A stretch of 64,000 bases of DNA from Phorcus lineatus (taxonomy: Eukaryota; Mollusca; Gastropoda; Trochida; Trochidae), in NCBI GenBank assembly GCA_921293015.1, contig OV121088.1, forward strand, positions 2,046,001 through 2,110,000, in the 5' to 3' direction. The notes under the pieces were generated by a model, which made no database searches, was not told the DNA's origin, and was given only the letters and a program-made list of their open reading frames with translations. A program made the position numbers and the translations under genes. This document shows positions 34,910 through 47,868 of the stretch, piece by piece (position 1 is the first letter of the stretch; each line of letters opens with the position of its first letter).

Positions 34910-37178
34910 CCTTGACCTCTACATCCAATTGTACGATACTTGTAACTCTGGTTTTGAATCCACTGCCTTAGAATCTGTGACTGCCTAACTATTAGACTGA
35001 ATTGGAACTACCTTCCAAGAGATTAATGATCTTTGACATGTGATCTGAATATTTTCAGCTATGTGAAATTACTAGATTTAAGATATTGAGGAACAAGACA
35101 TTCTGGGTTTTTTGAAAGGTTGAACTTGTCCCATTTATTGAGACTGTGATCTTGAACTTGTGATCTCCACTGTTGAATGTATAGTCATTCTTTGTCAGTG
35201 TCTTAACTGAAAGAGTTTGATGATACAAGATACCCAAAACCATCACTTTTTGGGAGTTATACAATCAATGTCAATTTGTGTGTTTAATATTCAAACTTTT
35301 ATGAACATGCAAGCACATGAACAATTCACCTGGACGTTTTTCATTGCCCTTTGATATTTGTCATTTCCAGTTCTATGCACAAGAAATTATTTTCAACTCT
35401 GATAATTCTTAATTTGAACTTTAAACAAGTTTTAAATATCTTAAATTTTTAAATCTTTTGAATCTAGATAATGGCAGGTTGTTGATTTTATATAGTCACT
35501 CCAAAACTAAAAATTAGCACCATTGAAAAATGCAATTTGAACTATGAAAGTAAATCATATGCCTATCTGTTCATCTGTGAACATTTGGGGACTTTGTACC
35601 ACAATGTTCAACATCGTGTCACATATTGTGTGTGGATGATATATTTACACTGTTGAGTCATGTGATCTGTCTGTATGTGTCTTCTTTTACAGGTAATATT
35701 ATTTCATATACTTTATTATATGATATTATTTATGATATCTCTTTTTGTCCCATGCAGAAGTTTATGAGCTTGTATACTGGCAAGTATGTCCTATTGATAT
35801 ATATCTATATCTCCCTTAATCTTGAGATTTTAACTCATACACATTGAACATTTTTATATTGACATATATTTGAAGTGTGTTCTCATATAACCATTCATCT
35901 TCGATTTAAGAGCTATTGTACAATCTGGTTCTTAAGAATTATGACTAAATAGGCCTGTTTTACCCAATTCAAAAGAATATAAAAGACAGAACTTTAAATT
36001 CAATGAAAGTCTGTGATTGATATGACCTGTTACATATTATACATATTTATATTTAGTTTCAGCTGTATATTTTTAGTTATGCAAGTGCTTTTTAGTCATG
36101 GAGGTATTCATAATATCTGCAATTATTATTTGTTATCTTGAAAACCATTTATGTTAGCTTCATGAAAAATTATATTCGTGTAAACCATTATTTATCTGTG
36201 CAATTTGTGGGTTAATCAGACATCTTAATGTTACCTTTTTGCAGTTTTTGATGATCTTAAGGATGTCCTTGCCATGTCCCTGTTTTTCTTGTTATTGAGA
36301 GAAGGATTATTGTAGAAAACGATGAAAATGCACATGTTTAATGTTGCTATATGAGCAAGTTTTAAAAGCAAGTTGAATGAGGTTATTAAATAATTGTATG
36401 CTTGTAATTGTGTATAGCAAATATCAAACAGTTAAATGAAATGTAAAATGTTTTTGCTGTTAGATATTTAGTCACTGAAGCAGGAACATAGTCTCAAATG
36501 CTAACCACCAACAAGGTTTTGGAGAATATAATAGATGGTCATCTCATTGTGTCCCTTATCTATCAAATGTTTCAAACTACGGGGCAAAATGAGGGGTAAT
36601 ACATGAAAATAGGGAAATAAAATGCATAATTGGTTATGGATAAATCTTGTAACACTTAACGGCTTTGATTGATCACTGGGGTAATAAATTAGCCATAATC
36701 ATCAATGTGATTAATTATTGTGTAATTATTTGTCCAGAGGCAGAGGCACATTGACACTGGGTTGTTTTTGATGGTGGATTTTGGGATATTTGTCATCAAA
36801 TTGCACAACTTAATGTTATACATCTTACTGCCAAATTTGAAACCATTTCATGACCTTATTTATATTGTTTTATTTCATTTTTGTTTTAAGATACATACTA
36901 TTGATCAACTATAAAAATTGTAATGGGGAGAATATTTTCATTTCAAGACTGTGCAATTATAAACCGGACTTAAAATGATACTCATGAATTAGTAATCAAC
37001 AAAGCATTTACAAGTTTGCTGAATTAGAAAGATGTAACTTTTAATAGATCATCAATAAGAGAAAAGAATTTAAACTTATTTTGTTTTTTACCATGTGATA
37101 CTTTCATATTTTCCTCTGTCAGGCAGGGTACTTAAGTTTTCTTACAAAATGAATGTGTGCTTATATCCATATTATAAT
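34910..37178. other. P450 3' flank, copy 2; no further gene seen
   Basis: Counterpart of 15449-17718 with scattered single-base changes. No gene or RNA recognised. Confidence 0.6.
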
Positions 37179-37420
37179 GGTGATTGTGAGATCACCTCCC
37201 GTGGGATTCAAACCCAGGACTTCCGGGTGAGAGTCATACACTCTACCGATTCAGTCAGAGAGATGTCCCTCTAGCCAAAGCCAGTAGGAATGCTTTTATT
37301 TCACCCTGCCACATACACCCCCTCTACAGAGGGATATCTTTTGGCTGAATCGGTAGAGTGTAGGACTCTCACCCGGAGGTCCCGGGTTCGAATCCCACAG
37401 GAGGTGATCTCACAATCACT
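37179..37420. repeat. tRNA-derived foldback (inverted pair), copy 2
   Basis: Counterpart of 17719-17960, arms 37179-37273 and 37327-37420. The A and B boxes of the right arm are unchanged. Confidence 0.8.
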
Positions 37421-38705
37421 TCTGTTACAATAAGGTTTGATATTTCTTTTGTCTCAAAGAGCATATGTACTTATCATAATGTACCATATTTTCTTGGATC
37501 CAAGATCATAGAATATTTACAAAAGATTAAACGAAGTCCAAAATATTTCGGGAAGAAATCCTTTTAATTGACCAGTCCCAAACTTTATGATCCTGAGTCG
37601 GATGTTAACCTACAATCCAGATATATGAAATCATTATTCTTATATCATATTGAAACTTATCATCTCACACCCTGAGTGTAGACGGGAGGATAATGGGATC
37701 ACACTAAACATATGGATGGCCAATTTTTCAAGAAAGTATTTTTCTTGAATGTGTATTCAGAATGTTTTTTTTACAATATAATATTTCTAACTTATATATC
37801 TCATTTTGAAAGGTTTATTCAAAAGTCTTGTGTTTTTGTGAATTGTTTTAGAAATTATGATTTATCTTTGATTTTGTTATAGTCCTTACAAATTAAACAA
37901 GCACTTTCATTGCATTTCTTGAACAAAACCATCATGGTAAAGGGAAGTATAGAAACGGTTCAATTCATTTGTATTGCATTTATGGGAAGTTTATGAGAAA
38001 TGTCATGTAGAACTTTAGAAGTTGGGTAACATCTTTTAATAAAATAAAATGATAAATCATTTGTCAATTATGAACCTCACTGTTATACTGCTGTTCACTG
38101 ACCAAGTCACCCGTTTGACAAGAGTGGGAAATATCTGCACAAATTTTACCATTCCCTTGTTTTTACAATAAACACACAGAGGAATAATGTGTCATGTGAT
38201 TTTTTCCCCCACCTCTGATTCATTATAAAGGTTACCTCCCTTTTGCTCAAAAACCAGCCATTATAGACACGTATCACTGAATGATACACAGTATTATCTT
38301 TACAACGTGTAACTTGCATCTGTGTCTACAACAGCCTTACTGCATCTTCTTCTCTTTTTTGTTATACTACTCCTGAACTAGATATTTCAAATGATATTGT
38401 AAGTAAGGGTGATAAATGGCTATATTGGCTTCACAAGAGGTTTCATGGAACCCAATTCTGACTCGTTGCTTACAGCCTAACATCGGACTTACACAAACAT
38501 AATTCACTTGAGGAAATGATACAACAAATTTATCTTAGCAAATGTTTTGACATATATCAAATTTTTAAACTAAAATGTACCAACTCGTTTTGGCAGGTAA
38601 AATAAAACTGGGTGAGCACTTGAACAGTGGGTTCAATGGTGAGAGACTCACTCACCACAATTATTACATAGCACACTTTTGTCATGGAGGGGTAAAAACA
38701 TTTAT

Positions 38706-38864
38706 TATCCATATGGTTCATGATAAGAGAGTTAATAATTTTGATGCGAGCACATGTGCACATATCACTTTTGGCGTATCTGATTGGTTAAAATATGACC
38801 TTAGCCTCTGTGAACGAGACGAGGGACTACTTTCTCCATTCATATATTTGTACTACGTTTAATA
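38706..38864. other. 159-bp insertion with 36-bp flanking direct duplication (copy 2 only)
   Basis: The 36 bp at 38670-38705 (AGCACACTTTTGTCATGGAG and onward) are repeated at 38865-38900; copy 1 has this sequence once (near 19240). The insert has no palindrome and no recognised coding content. Confidence 0.75.
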
Positions 38865-39104
38865 AGCACACTTTTGTCATGGAGGGGTAAAAACATTTAT
38901 CATTCCCCTCTAAAGGGTGATATCGGTTATCCCTGGTGACATGGACCAAATGTGATCGAGATTCTTACATAAGGTAGGATAAATTTCTTTGAAGTTACTA
39001 CTGAAATAGTTAAGGTCTGCATCCTAAACACCAATATTGGCCAATGAAGATATGCCGTAATTATACCCCCGACTTACAGTGTAAGCGGGGGTAAGCGTTC
39101 ATTC

Positions 39105-39840
39105 TGTCCATCCGTCCGCCTGTCCGTCCATCACTAATCTTTATCCGGAGCATATCTCCTAAACTATACATGCTATCTTCACCAAACTTCATACACTTAT
39201 CAACCATGACCCTAGATGTGCCTTTTGATGGTTAGACCAACAAATGATTTTTATTTCTTTTGGTTTCCATGGAAACATCAATAAAACAGTGACAAAGTCC
39301 TTTGTCCCGAGTATATCTTCTAAACTATACATACTATCGTCACCAAACTTCATACACTTATCAACCATGACCCCTAGATGAACCTTTTGACGGTTAGACC
39401 AACAAAATATTTTTAATTTTTGCAGTTACCATGGAAACAACTAAAACAATGACTCTATGACTAAGTGCTTTTTCTTCAGCATATCTTTCTACACATGGTA
39501 ATCAATGTGTCTAGATGATGTCTAGATGATAAAACCTATTTGTGAAATTTTTAGGGTAACATCTGTATGTTTTTTTAATATTTTTGTGTGGTTTCCACAG
39601 ACACGTCACATGAACAGTGACTCTATGAGAAGTCATTTTGTCCGGAGCATATCTCCTAAACTATACATGCTAGCTTCACCAAACTTTATACACAACTCAA
39701 TCATGATATCTAGATGTGCCCTTTAGGGTAAGACCTGTATTTCATTTATATTTGTTGTGGTTTCCATAGAAACATTGTATAAACACTGACTCTATGAGAA
39801 GTCATTTTGTCCAGGGTATAAATCACCTGAGCTATCATGC
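39105..39840 (+). repeat. Degenerate dispersed tandem repeat (161-168 bp period)
   Basis: About five decayed units with the core CCTAAACTATACATGCTA, followed by CACCAAACTTCATACAC and CCATGGAAACA. AAACTATACA anchors fall at 39161, 39322 and 39658, spaced 161 and 2 x 168. A (GTCC)n stretch precedes the first unit. Open frames at 39526-39726 and 38557-38862 are not convincing proteins. Confidence 0.7.
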
Positions 39841-40234
39841 TTAAGCTTCACAAAACTACATTACAAGTCAACTGTTGCCTTTTGTTAGAAAAACATATTT
39901 ATCCAAATTATATTTTTAGCTGTTTTAATGATTATTTTATTAGTGATTTTATTATTTACTCGATCAAATCCCCTCATATGGCAGATCCTTATCTTTCAAA
40001 TAAACTGAAGAACATGTGTCATCTTTCTGTCAATTGAAACCTAACTTACTACAACTCTTTTACTGGCAATGTTTACTGATTTCTTTATGTGTCATTGAAA
40101 CTTACCCTTTTTACTTTCAATCAACGGTACTCAAATGTTAATATTTACAGTAGATTTGACGTTTTTTTCTTTCAAGAAAGCCAGACTATAGTTTGAAGTG
40201 GGGGCATGTAAGCTATGCTCACTTCTTTACTTGT
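39841..40234. other. Short unique stretch before second satellite
   Basis: AT-rich; one 66-codon open frame (39837-40037) without recognisable motifs. Nothing else seen. Confidence 0.5.
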
Positions 40235-42843
40235 TCTAAGAGTATTAACTGTTCAATATCCAAAAACAAGCCCAAAGGAAGCCCTTAGCAGAAACCTTGT
40301 GCCTTCCGCCCAATTTCTGCGCATTCTGCCCAATTTTTAGAAACCTGCTAAAATGTTTTTGCATAGTCTCATTCGTTTGAAACAACCCCCATTATCCTTC
40401 ATTCTAAGAGTATTAACTGTTCAATATCCAAAAACAACCCAGAAGGAAGCCCTTAGTAGAATCTTTGGGTCTTCCGCCCAATTTCTGCGCATTCCGCCCA
40501 ATTTTTAGAAACCTGCTAAAATGTTTTTGCATAGTCTCATTCGTTTGAAACAACCCCCATTATCCTTCATTCTAAGAGTATTAACTGTTCAATATCCAAA
40601 AACAACCCTGAAGGAAGCCCTTACTAGAATCTTTGGGTCTTCCGCCCAATTTCTGCGCATTCCGCCAAAATCTTTAAAACCTCCACAAATGTTTTTGCAA
40701 AGTCTCATTTGTCTGAGGTAACACCCATTATCCTTCATTCTAGGAGTTTTAATTGTTCAATATCCCAAAAGAACCCCAAAGGAAGCCCTTAGTAGAAACC
40801 TTGTGCCTTCCGCCCAATTTCAGCGCATTCTGCCCAATTTTTAAAAACCTCCTAAAATGTTTTTGCAAAGTCTCTTTTGTCTGAGGCAACCCACATTATC
40901 CTTCATTCTAAGAGTATCAACTGTTCAATATCCCAAAACAACCCCAAAGGAAGCCCTTAGTAGAAACCTTGCGCCTTCCGCCCAATTTCTGCTCATTCGG
41001 CCCAATTTTTAAAAACCTCCTAAAATGTTTTTGCAAAGTCACATTTGTTTGAAACAACCCCCATTTTCCTTTATTCTAAGAGCATCAACTGTTCAATATC
41101 CCAAAACAACCCGAAAGGAAGCCCTTAGTAGAAACCTTGCGTCTTCCGCCCAATTTCTGCGCATTCCGCCCAATTTTTAAAAACCTCCTAAAATGTTTTT
41201 GCAAAGTCACATTTGTTTGAAACAACCCCCATTATCCTTCATTCTAAGAGTATTAACTGTTCAATATCCCAAGACAACCCCAAAGGAAGCCCTTAGTAGA
41301 AACCTTGCGCATTCCGCCCAATTTCTGCGCATTCGGCCCAATTTTTAAAAACCTCCTAAAATGTTTTTGCAAAGTCACATTTGTTTGAAACAACCCCCAT
41401 TATCCTTCATTCTAAGAGTATTAACTGTTCGATATCCCAAAAGAACCCCAAAGGAAGCCCTTAGTAGAAACTTTGTGCCTTCCGCCCAATTTCAGCGCAT
41501 TCTGCCCAATTTTTAAAAACCTCCTAAAATGTTTTTGCAAAGTCTCTTTTGTCTGAGGCAACCCACATTATCCTTCATTCTAAGAGTATCAACTGTTCAA
41601 TATCCCAAAACAACCCCAAAGGAAGCCCTTAGTAGAAACCTTGCGCCTTCCGCCCAATTTCTGCCCATTCGGCCCAATTTTTAAAAACCTCCTAAAATGT
41701 TTTTGCAAAGTCACATTTGTTTGAAACAACCCCCATTTTCCTTTATTCTAAGAGCATCAACTGTTCAATATCCCAAAACAACCCGAAAGGAAGCCCTTAG
41801 TAGAAACCTTGCGTCTTCCGCCCAATTTCTGCGCATTCCGCCCAATTTTTAAAAACCTCCACAAATGTTTTTGCAAAGTCACTTTTGTCTGAGGCAACAC
41901 CCATTATCCTTCATTCTAAGAGTATTAACTTTTCAATATCCCAAAACCACCCGAAACAAGCCCTTAGTAGAATACTTGTGCCTTCCGCCCAATTTCTGCA
42001 CATTCTGTCCAATTTTTAAAAACTTCCTAAAATGTTTTTGCAAAGTTTCTGTTGTCTGAGGCAACCCACATTATCCTTCATTCTAAGAGTATTAAATGTT
42101 CAATATCCCAAAACAACCCCAAAGGAAGCCCTTAGTAGAAACCTTGAGCCTTCCACCTAATTTCTGCGCATTCAACACAATTCTTAAAAACCTCCTAAAA
42201 TGTTTTTGCAAAGTCTCCTTTGTCTGAAACAACCCCGATTATCTTTCAATCTAAGAGTATTAACTGTTCAATATCCAAAAACAACCCAAAAGGAAGCCCT
42301 TAGTAGAACTATTGTGCATTCCGCCTTATTTCTGTGCATTCCGCCCAATTTTTTATACACTCCAAAAATGTTTTTGCAAAGTCTCTTTGTTCTGAGGCAA
42401 CACCCATTATCCTTCATTCTAAGAGTTTTCACTGTTCAATATCCCAAAACAACCCCAAAGAAAGCCCTTAGTAGAAACCTTGAGCCTGCCCCATAATTTC
42501 TGCGCATTCCGCCCAGTTTTTATAAACCTCCTGAAATGATTTTTTAAAAAGTCTTTTTTGTCGGAAACAACCCCCATTTTCCTTCATTCTATTAGTATTA
42601 ACTGTTCAATATCCCAAAACAACCCCAAAGGAAGCCCTTAGTAGAAACCTTGCGCCTTCCGCACAATTTCTGCGCATTCCGCCCAGTTTTTTAAAAACTC
42701 CGAAAATGATTTTGCAAAGTCTCATTTGTCTGAGGCAACACCAATTATCCTTCATTCTAAGAGTATTAACTGTCCAATATCCCAAAACATCCCGAAAGGA
42801 AGCCCTTAGTAGAAACCTTGCGCCTTCTGCCCAATTTCTGCAC
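40235..42843 (+). repeat. Satellite subfamily B (168-bp monomers, about 16 copies)
   Basis: Monomers spaced 168 bp apart (anchors GTATTAACTGTTC at 40242, 40410, 40578). They are clearly homologous to the 167-bp family but differ throughout: TCTAAGAG for TCTATGAG, CTTAGTAG for CTTATTAG, and TTCCGCCCAATTTCTGCGCA for the A core. Monomers vary more among themselves than those of subfamily A. A local four-monomer period exists: the CAGCGCATTCTGCCC variant at 40821 and 41493 is 672 bp apart. The block stops mid-monomer at about 42843. Confidence 0.95.
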
Positions 42844-43507
42844 ATCCTTTATTCCATGAGTATTAACCATTCAAAATCTGAAAAGAACCTTAAAAGAAGC
42901 CCTTATTAGGAACTTTGCGCCATCCGCCCATTTTTCCGTATGCCGCCCAATCTTTAAAATACTCCTTAAATGTTTGCAAAAAGACCCATTTATCTGAGAT
43001 ATTCCTCAAAAGAGTTTATTCTATGAGTATTAACCATTCAAAATCTGAAAAGAACCTTAAAAGAAGCCCTTATTAAGAACCTTGCGTCTTCCGCCCATTT
43101 TTTCGTATGCTGCCCAATCTTTAAAATACTACTAAAATGTTTGCAAAAAGACCCATTTATCTGAGACATTCCTCAATATCCTTTATTCTATGAGTATTAA
43201 TCATTCAAAATCTGAAAAGAACCGTAAATGAAGCCCTTATTAGTAACTTTGCGCCTTCCGCCCATTTTTTCGTATGCCGCCCAATCTTTAAAATACTCCT
43301 AAAATGTTTGCAAAAAGACTCATTTATCAGAGATATTCCTCAAAAGAGTTTATTCTATGAGTATTAACCATTCAAAATCTGAAAAGAACCTCAAAAGAAG
43401 CCCTCATTAGGAACTTTGCGCCTTCCGCCCATTTTTCTGTATGCCGCCCAATCTTTAAAATACTCCTAAAATGTTTGCAAAAAGACCCATTTATCTGAGA
43501 TATTCCT

Positions 43508-46500
43508 CAAGATCCTTTATTCTATGAGTATTAACCATTCAAAATCTGAAAAGAACCTTCAATGAAGCCCTTATTAGGAACCTTGCGCCTTCCGCCCATT
43601 ATTCCGTATGCCGCCCAATCTTTAAAATACTCCTAAAATGTTTGCAAAAAGACCCATTTATCTGAGATATTCCTCAAAAGAGTTTATTATATGAGTATTA
43701 ACCATTCAAAATCTGAAAAGAACCTTAAAAGAAGCCCTTATTAGGAACCTTGCGCCTTCCGCCCATTATTCCGTATGCCGCCCAATCTTTAAAATACTCC
43801 TAAAATGTTTGCAAAAAGACCCATTTATCTGAGATATTCCTCAATAGCGTTTATTCTAAGAGTATTAATCATTCAAAATCTGAAAAGAACCTTAAAAGAA
43901 GCCCTTATTAGGAACCTTGCGCCTTCCGCCCATTTTTCCTTATGCCGCCCAATCTTTAAAATACTCCTAAAATGTTTGCAAAAAGACCCATTTATCTGAG
44001 ATATTCCTCAATATCCTTTATTCTATGATTATTAACCATTCAAAATCTAAAAAGAACCCTAAAAGATGCCCTTATTAGGAACTTTGCGCCTTCCGCCCAT
44101 TTTTTCGTATGCCGCCCAATCTTTAAAATACTCCTAAAATGTTTGCAAAAAGACCCATTTATCTGAGATATTCCTAAAAAGAGTTTATTCTATGAGTATT
44201 AACCATTCAAAATCTAAAAAGAACCTTAAAAGATGTCCTTATTAGGAACTTTGCGCCTTCCGCCCATTTTTCCGTATGCCGCCCAATCTTTAAAATACTC
44301 CTAAAATGTTTGCAAAAAGACCCATTTATCTGAGATATTCCTCAATAGCGTTTATTCTATGAGTATTAACCATTCAAAATCTGAAAAGAACCTTAAAAGA
44401 AGCCCTTATTTGGAACCTTGCGCCTTCCGACCATTTTTCCGTATGTCGCCCAACCTTTAAAATACTCCTAAAATGTTTGCAAAAAGACCCATTTATCTGA
44501 GATATTCCTCAATACCCTTTATTCTATGAGTATTAACTATTCAAAATCTGAAAAAAACCTTAAAAGAAGCCCTTATTAGGAACTTTGCGCCTTCCGCCCA
44601 TTTTTTTGTATGCCTTCCAATCTTTAAAATACTCCTAAAGTGTTTTCAAAAAGACCCATTTATCTGAGATATTCCTCAATAGCGTTTATTCTATGAGTAT
44701 TAATCATTCAAAATCTGAAAAGAACCCTAAAAGATGCCCTTATTAGGAACTTTGCGCCTTCCGCCCATTTTTTCGTATGCCGCCCAATCTATAAAATACT
44801 CCTAAAATGTTTGCAAAAAGACCCATTTATCTGAGATATTCCTCAATATCCTTTATTCAATGAGTATTAACCATTCAAAATCTGAAAAGAACCTTAAAAG
44901 AAGCCCTGATTAGGAACCTTGCGCCTTCCGCCCATTTTTCCGTATGCCGCCCAATCTTTGAAATACTCCTAAAGTGTTTGCAAAAAGACCCATTTATCTG
45001 AGATATTCCTCAATAGCGTTTATTCTATGAGTATTAACCATTCAAAATCTGAAAAGAACCCTCAAAGATGCCCTTATAAGGAACATTGCGCCTTCCGCCC
45101 ATTTTTTCGTATGCCGCCCAATCTTTAAAATACTCCTAAAATGTTTGCAAAAAGACCCATTTATCTGAGATATTCCTCAATAGTGTTTATTCTATGAGTA
45201 TTAACCATTCAAAATCTAAAAAGAACCCTAAAAGATGCCCTTATTAGGAACTTTGCGCCTTCCGCCCATTTTTTCGTATACCGCCCAATCTTTAAAATAC
45301 TCCTAAAATGTTTGCAAAAAGACCCATTTATCTGAGATATTCCTCAATATCCTTTATTCTATGAGTATTAACCATTCAAAATCTGAAAAGAACCTTAAAA
45401 GAAGCCCTTATTTGGAACTTTGCGCCTTCCGCCCATTTTTCTGTATGCCGCCCAATCTTTAAAATACTCCTAAAATGTTTGCAAAAAGACCCATTTATCT
45501 GAGATATTCCTCAAGATCCTTTATTCTATGAGTATTAACCATTCAAAATCTGAAAAGAACCTTCAATGAAGCCCTTATTAGGAACCTTGCGCCTTCCGCC
45601 CATTATTCCGTATGCCGCCCAATCTTTAAAATACTCCTAAAATGTTTGCAAAAAGACCCATTTATCTGAGATATTCCTCAAAAGAGTTTATTATATGAGT
45701 ATTAACCATTCAAAATCTGAAAAGAACCTTAAAAGAAGCCCTTATTAGGAACCTTGCGCCTTCCGCCCATTATTCCGTATGCCGCCCAATCTTTAAAATA
45801 CTCCTAAAATGTTTGCAAAAAGACCCATTTATCTGAGATATTCCTCAATAGCGTTTATTCTAAGAGTATTAATCATTCAAAATCTGAAAAGAACCTTAAA
45901 AGAAGCCCTTATTAGGAACCTTGCGCCTTCCGCCCATTTTTCCTTATGCCGCCCAATCTTTAAAATACTCCTAAAATGTTTGCAAAAAGACCCATTTATC
46001 TGAGATATTCCTCAATATCCTTTATTCTATGATTATTAACCATTCAAAATCTAAAAAGAACCCTAAAAGATGCCCTTATTAGGAACTTTGCGCCTTCCGC
46101 CCATTTTTTCGTATGCCGCCCAATCTTTAAAATACTCCTAAAATGTTTGCAAAAAGACCCATTTATCTGAGATATTCCTAAAAAGAGTTTATTCTATGAG
46201 TATTAACCATTCAAAATCTAAAAAGAACCTTAAAAGATGTCCTTATTAGGAACTTTGCGCCTTCCGCCCATTTTTCCGTATGCCGCCCAATCTTTAAAAT
46301 ACTCCTAAAATGTTTGCAAAAAGACCCATTTATCTGAGATATTCCTCAATAGCGTTTATTCTATGAGTATTAACCATTCAAAATCTGAAAAGAACCTTAA
46401 AAGAAGCCCTTATTTGGAACCTTGCGCCTTCCGACCATTTTTCCGTATGTCGCCCAACCTTTAAAATACTCCTAAAATGTTTGCAAAAAGACCCATTTAT

Positions 46501-47515
46501 CTGAGATATTCCTCAATACCCTTTATTCTATGAGTATTAACTATTCAAAATCTGAAAAAAACCTTAAAAGAAGCCCTTATTAGGAACTTTGCGCCTTCCG
46601 CCCATTTTTTTGTATGCCTTCCAATCTTTAAAATACTCCTAAAGTGTTTTCAAAAAGACCCATTTATCTGAGATATTCCTCAATAGCGTTTATTCTATGA
46701 GTATTAATCATTCAAAATCTGAAAAGAACCCTAAAAGATGCCCTTATTAGGAACTTTGCGCCTTCCGCCCATTTTTTCGTATGCCGCCCAATCTATAAAA
46801 TACTCCTAAAATGTTTGCAAAAAGACCCATTTATCTGAGATATTCCTCAATATCCTTTATTCAATGAGTATTAACCATTCAAAATCTGAAAAGAACCTTA
46901 AAAGAAGCCCTGATTAGGAACCTTGCGCCTTCCGCCCATTTTTCCGTATGCCGCCCAATCTTTGAAATACTCCTAAAGTGTTTGCAAAAAGACCCATTTA
47001 TCTGAGATATTCCTCAATAGCGTTTATTCTATGAGTATTAACCATTCAAAATCTGAAAAGAACCCTCAAAGATGCCCTTATAAGGAACATTGCGCCTTCC
47101 GCCCATTTTTTCGTATGCCGCCCAATCTTTAAAATACTCCTAAAATGTTTGCAAAAAGACCCATTTATCTGAGATATTCCTCAATAGTGTTTATTCTATG
47201 AGTATTAACCATTCAAAATCTAAAAAGAACCCTAAAAGATGCCCTTATTAGGAACTTTGCGCCTTCCGCCCATTTTTTCGTATGCCGCCCAATCTTTAAA
47301 ATACTCCTAAAATGTTTGCAAAAAGACCCATTTATCTGAGATATTCCTCAATATCCTTTATTCTATGAGTATTAACCATTCAAAATCTGAAAAGAACCTT
47401 AAAAGAAGCCCTTATTTGGAACTTTGCGCCTTCCGCCCATTTTTCCGTATGCCGCCCAATCTTTAAAATACTCCTAAAATGTTTGCAAAAAGACCCATTT
47501 ATCTGAGATATTCCT
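43508..47515 (+). repeat. Two tandem copies of a 2004-bp, 12-monomer higher-order unit
   Basis: 43508-45511 and 45512-47515 match monomer by monomer with an exact 2004-bp (12 x 167) shift, including rare variants (CCGACCATTTTTCC, GTATGCCTTCCAATC, GCCCATTATTCCG). The copies look almost identical, indicating a very recent duplication or unequal exchange. Confidence 0.92.
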
Positions 47516-47517
47516 CA

Positions 47518-47868
47518 GTATTTTAAAGATTGGGCGGCATACGAAAAAATGGGCGGAAGGCGCAAGGTTCCTAATAAGGGCTTCTTTTAAGGTTCTTTTC
47601 AGATTTTGAATGGTTAATACTCATAGAATAAACTCTTTTGAGGAATATCTCAGATAAATGGGTCTTTTTGCAAACATTTAAGGAGTATTTTAAAGATTGG
47701 GCGGCATACGAAAAAATGGGCGGAAGGCGCAAGGTTCCTAATAAGGGCTTCTTTTAAGGTTCTTTTCAGATTTTGAATGATTAATACTCATAGAATAAAC
47801 GCTATTGAGGAATATCTCAGATAAATGGGTCTTTTTGCAAACATTTTAGGAGTATTTTAAAGATTGGG
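47518..47868 (-). repeat. Inverted satellite patch (about 2.1 monomers)
   Basis: Inside the forward array, about 351 bp read as the reverse complement (GGGCGGCATACG, GGGCGGAAGGCGCAAGG). The left junction follows TTCCTCA at 47517. The right junction is a run of nine A at 47869-47877, before forward AATCTGAAAAG. The patch starts right after the second 2004-bp unit. Confidence 0.95.

Larger units (their letters stand above)
26289..39390. repeat. Segmental duplication, copy 2
   Basis: Second copy of the block at 7073-19751. It joins directly to the satellite at about 26289 within a shared CTAAATCAGCTG. The offset is 19216 bp at the left end and grows through insertions: 372 bp at 26521-26946 and 166 net bp near 27262-27450. 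Copy 2 continues past the copy-1 end point (equivalent to about 39390) into more of the dispersed repeat. Confidence 0.93.
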
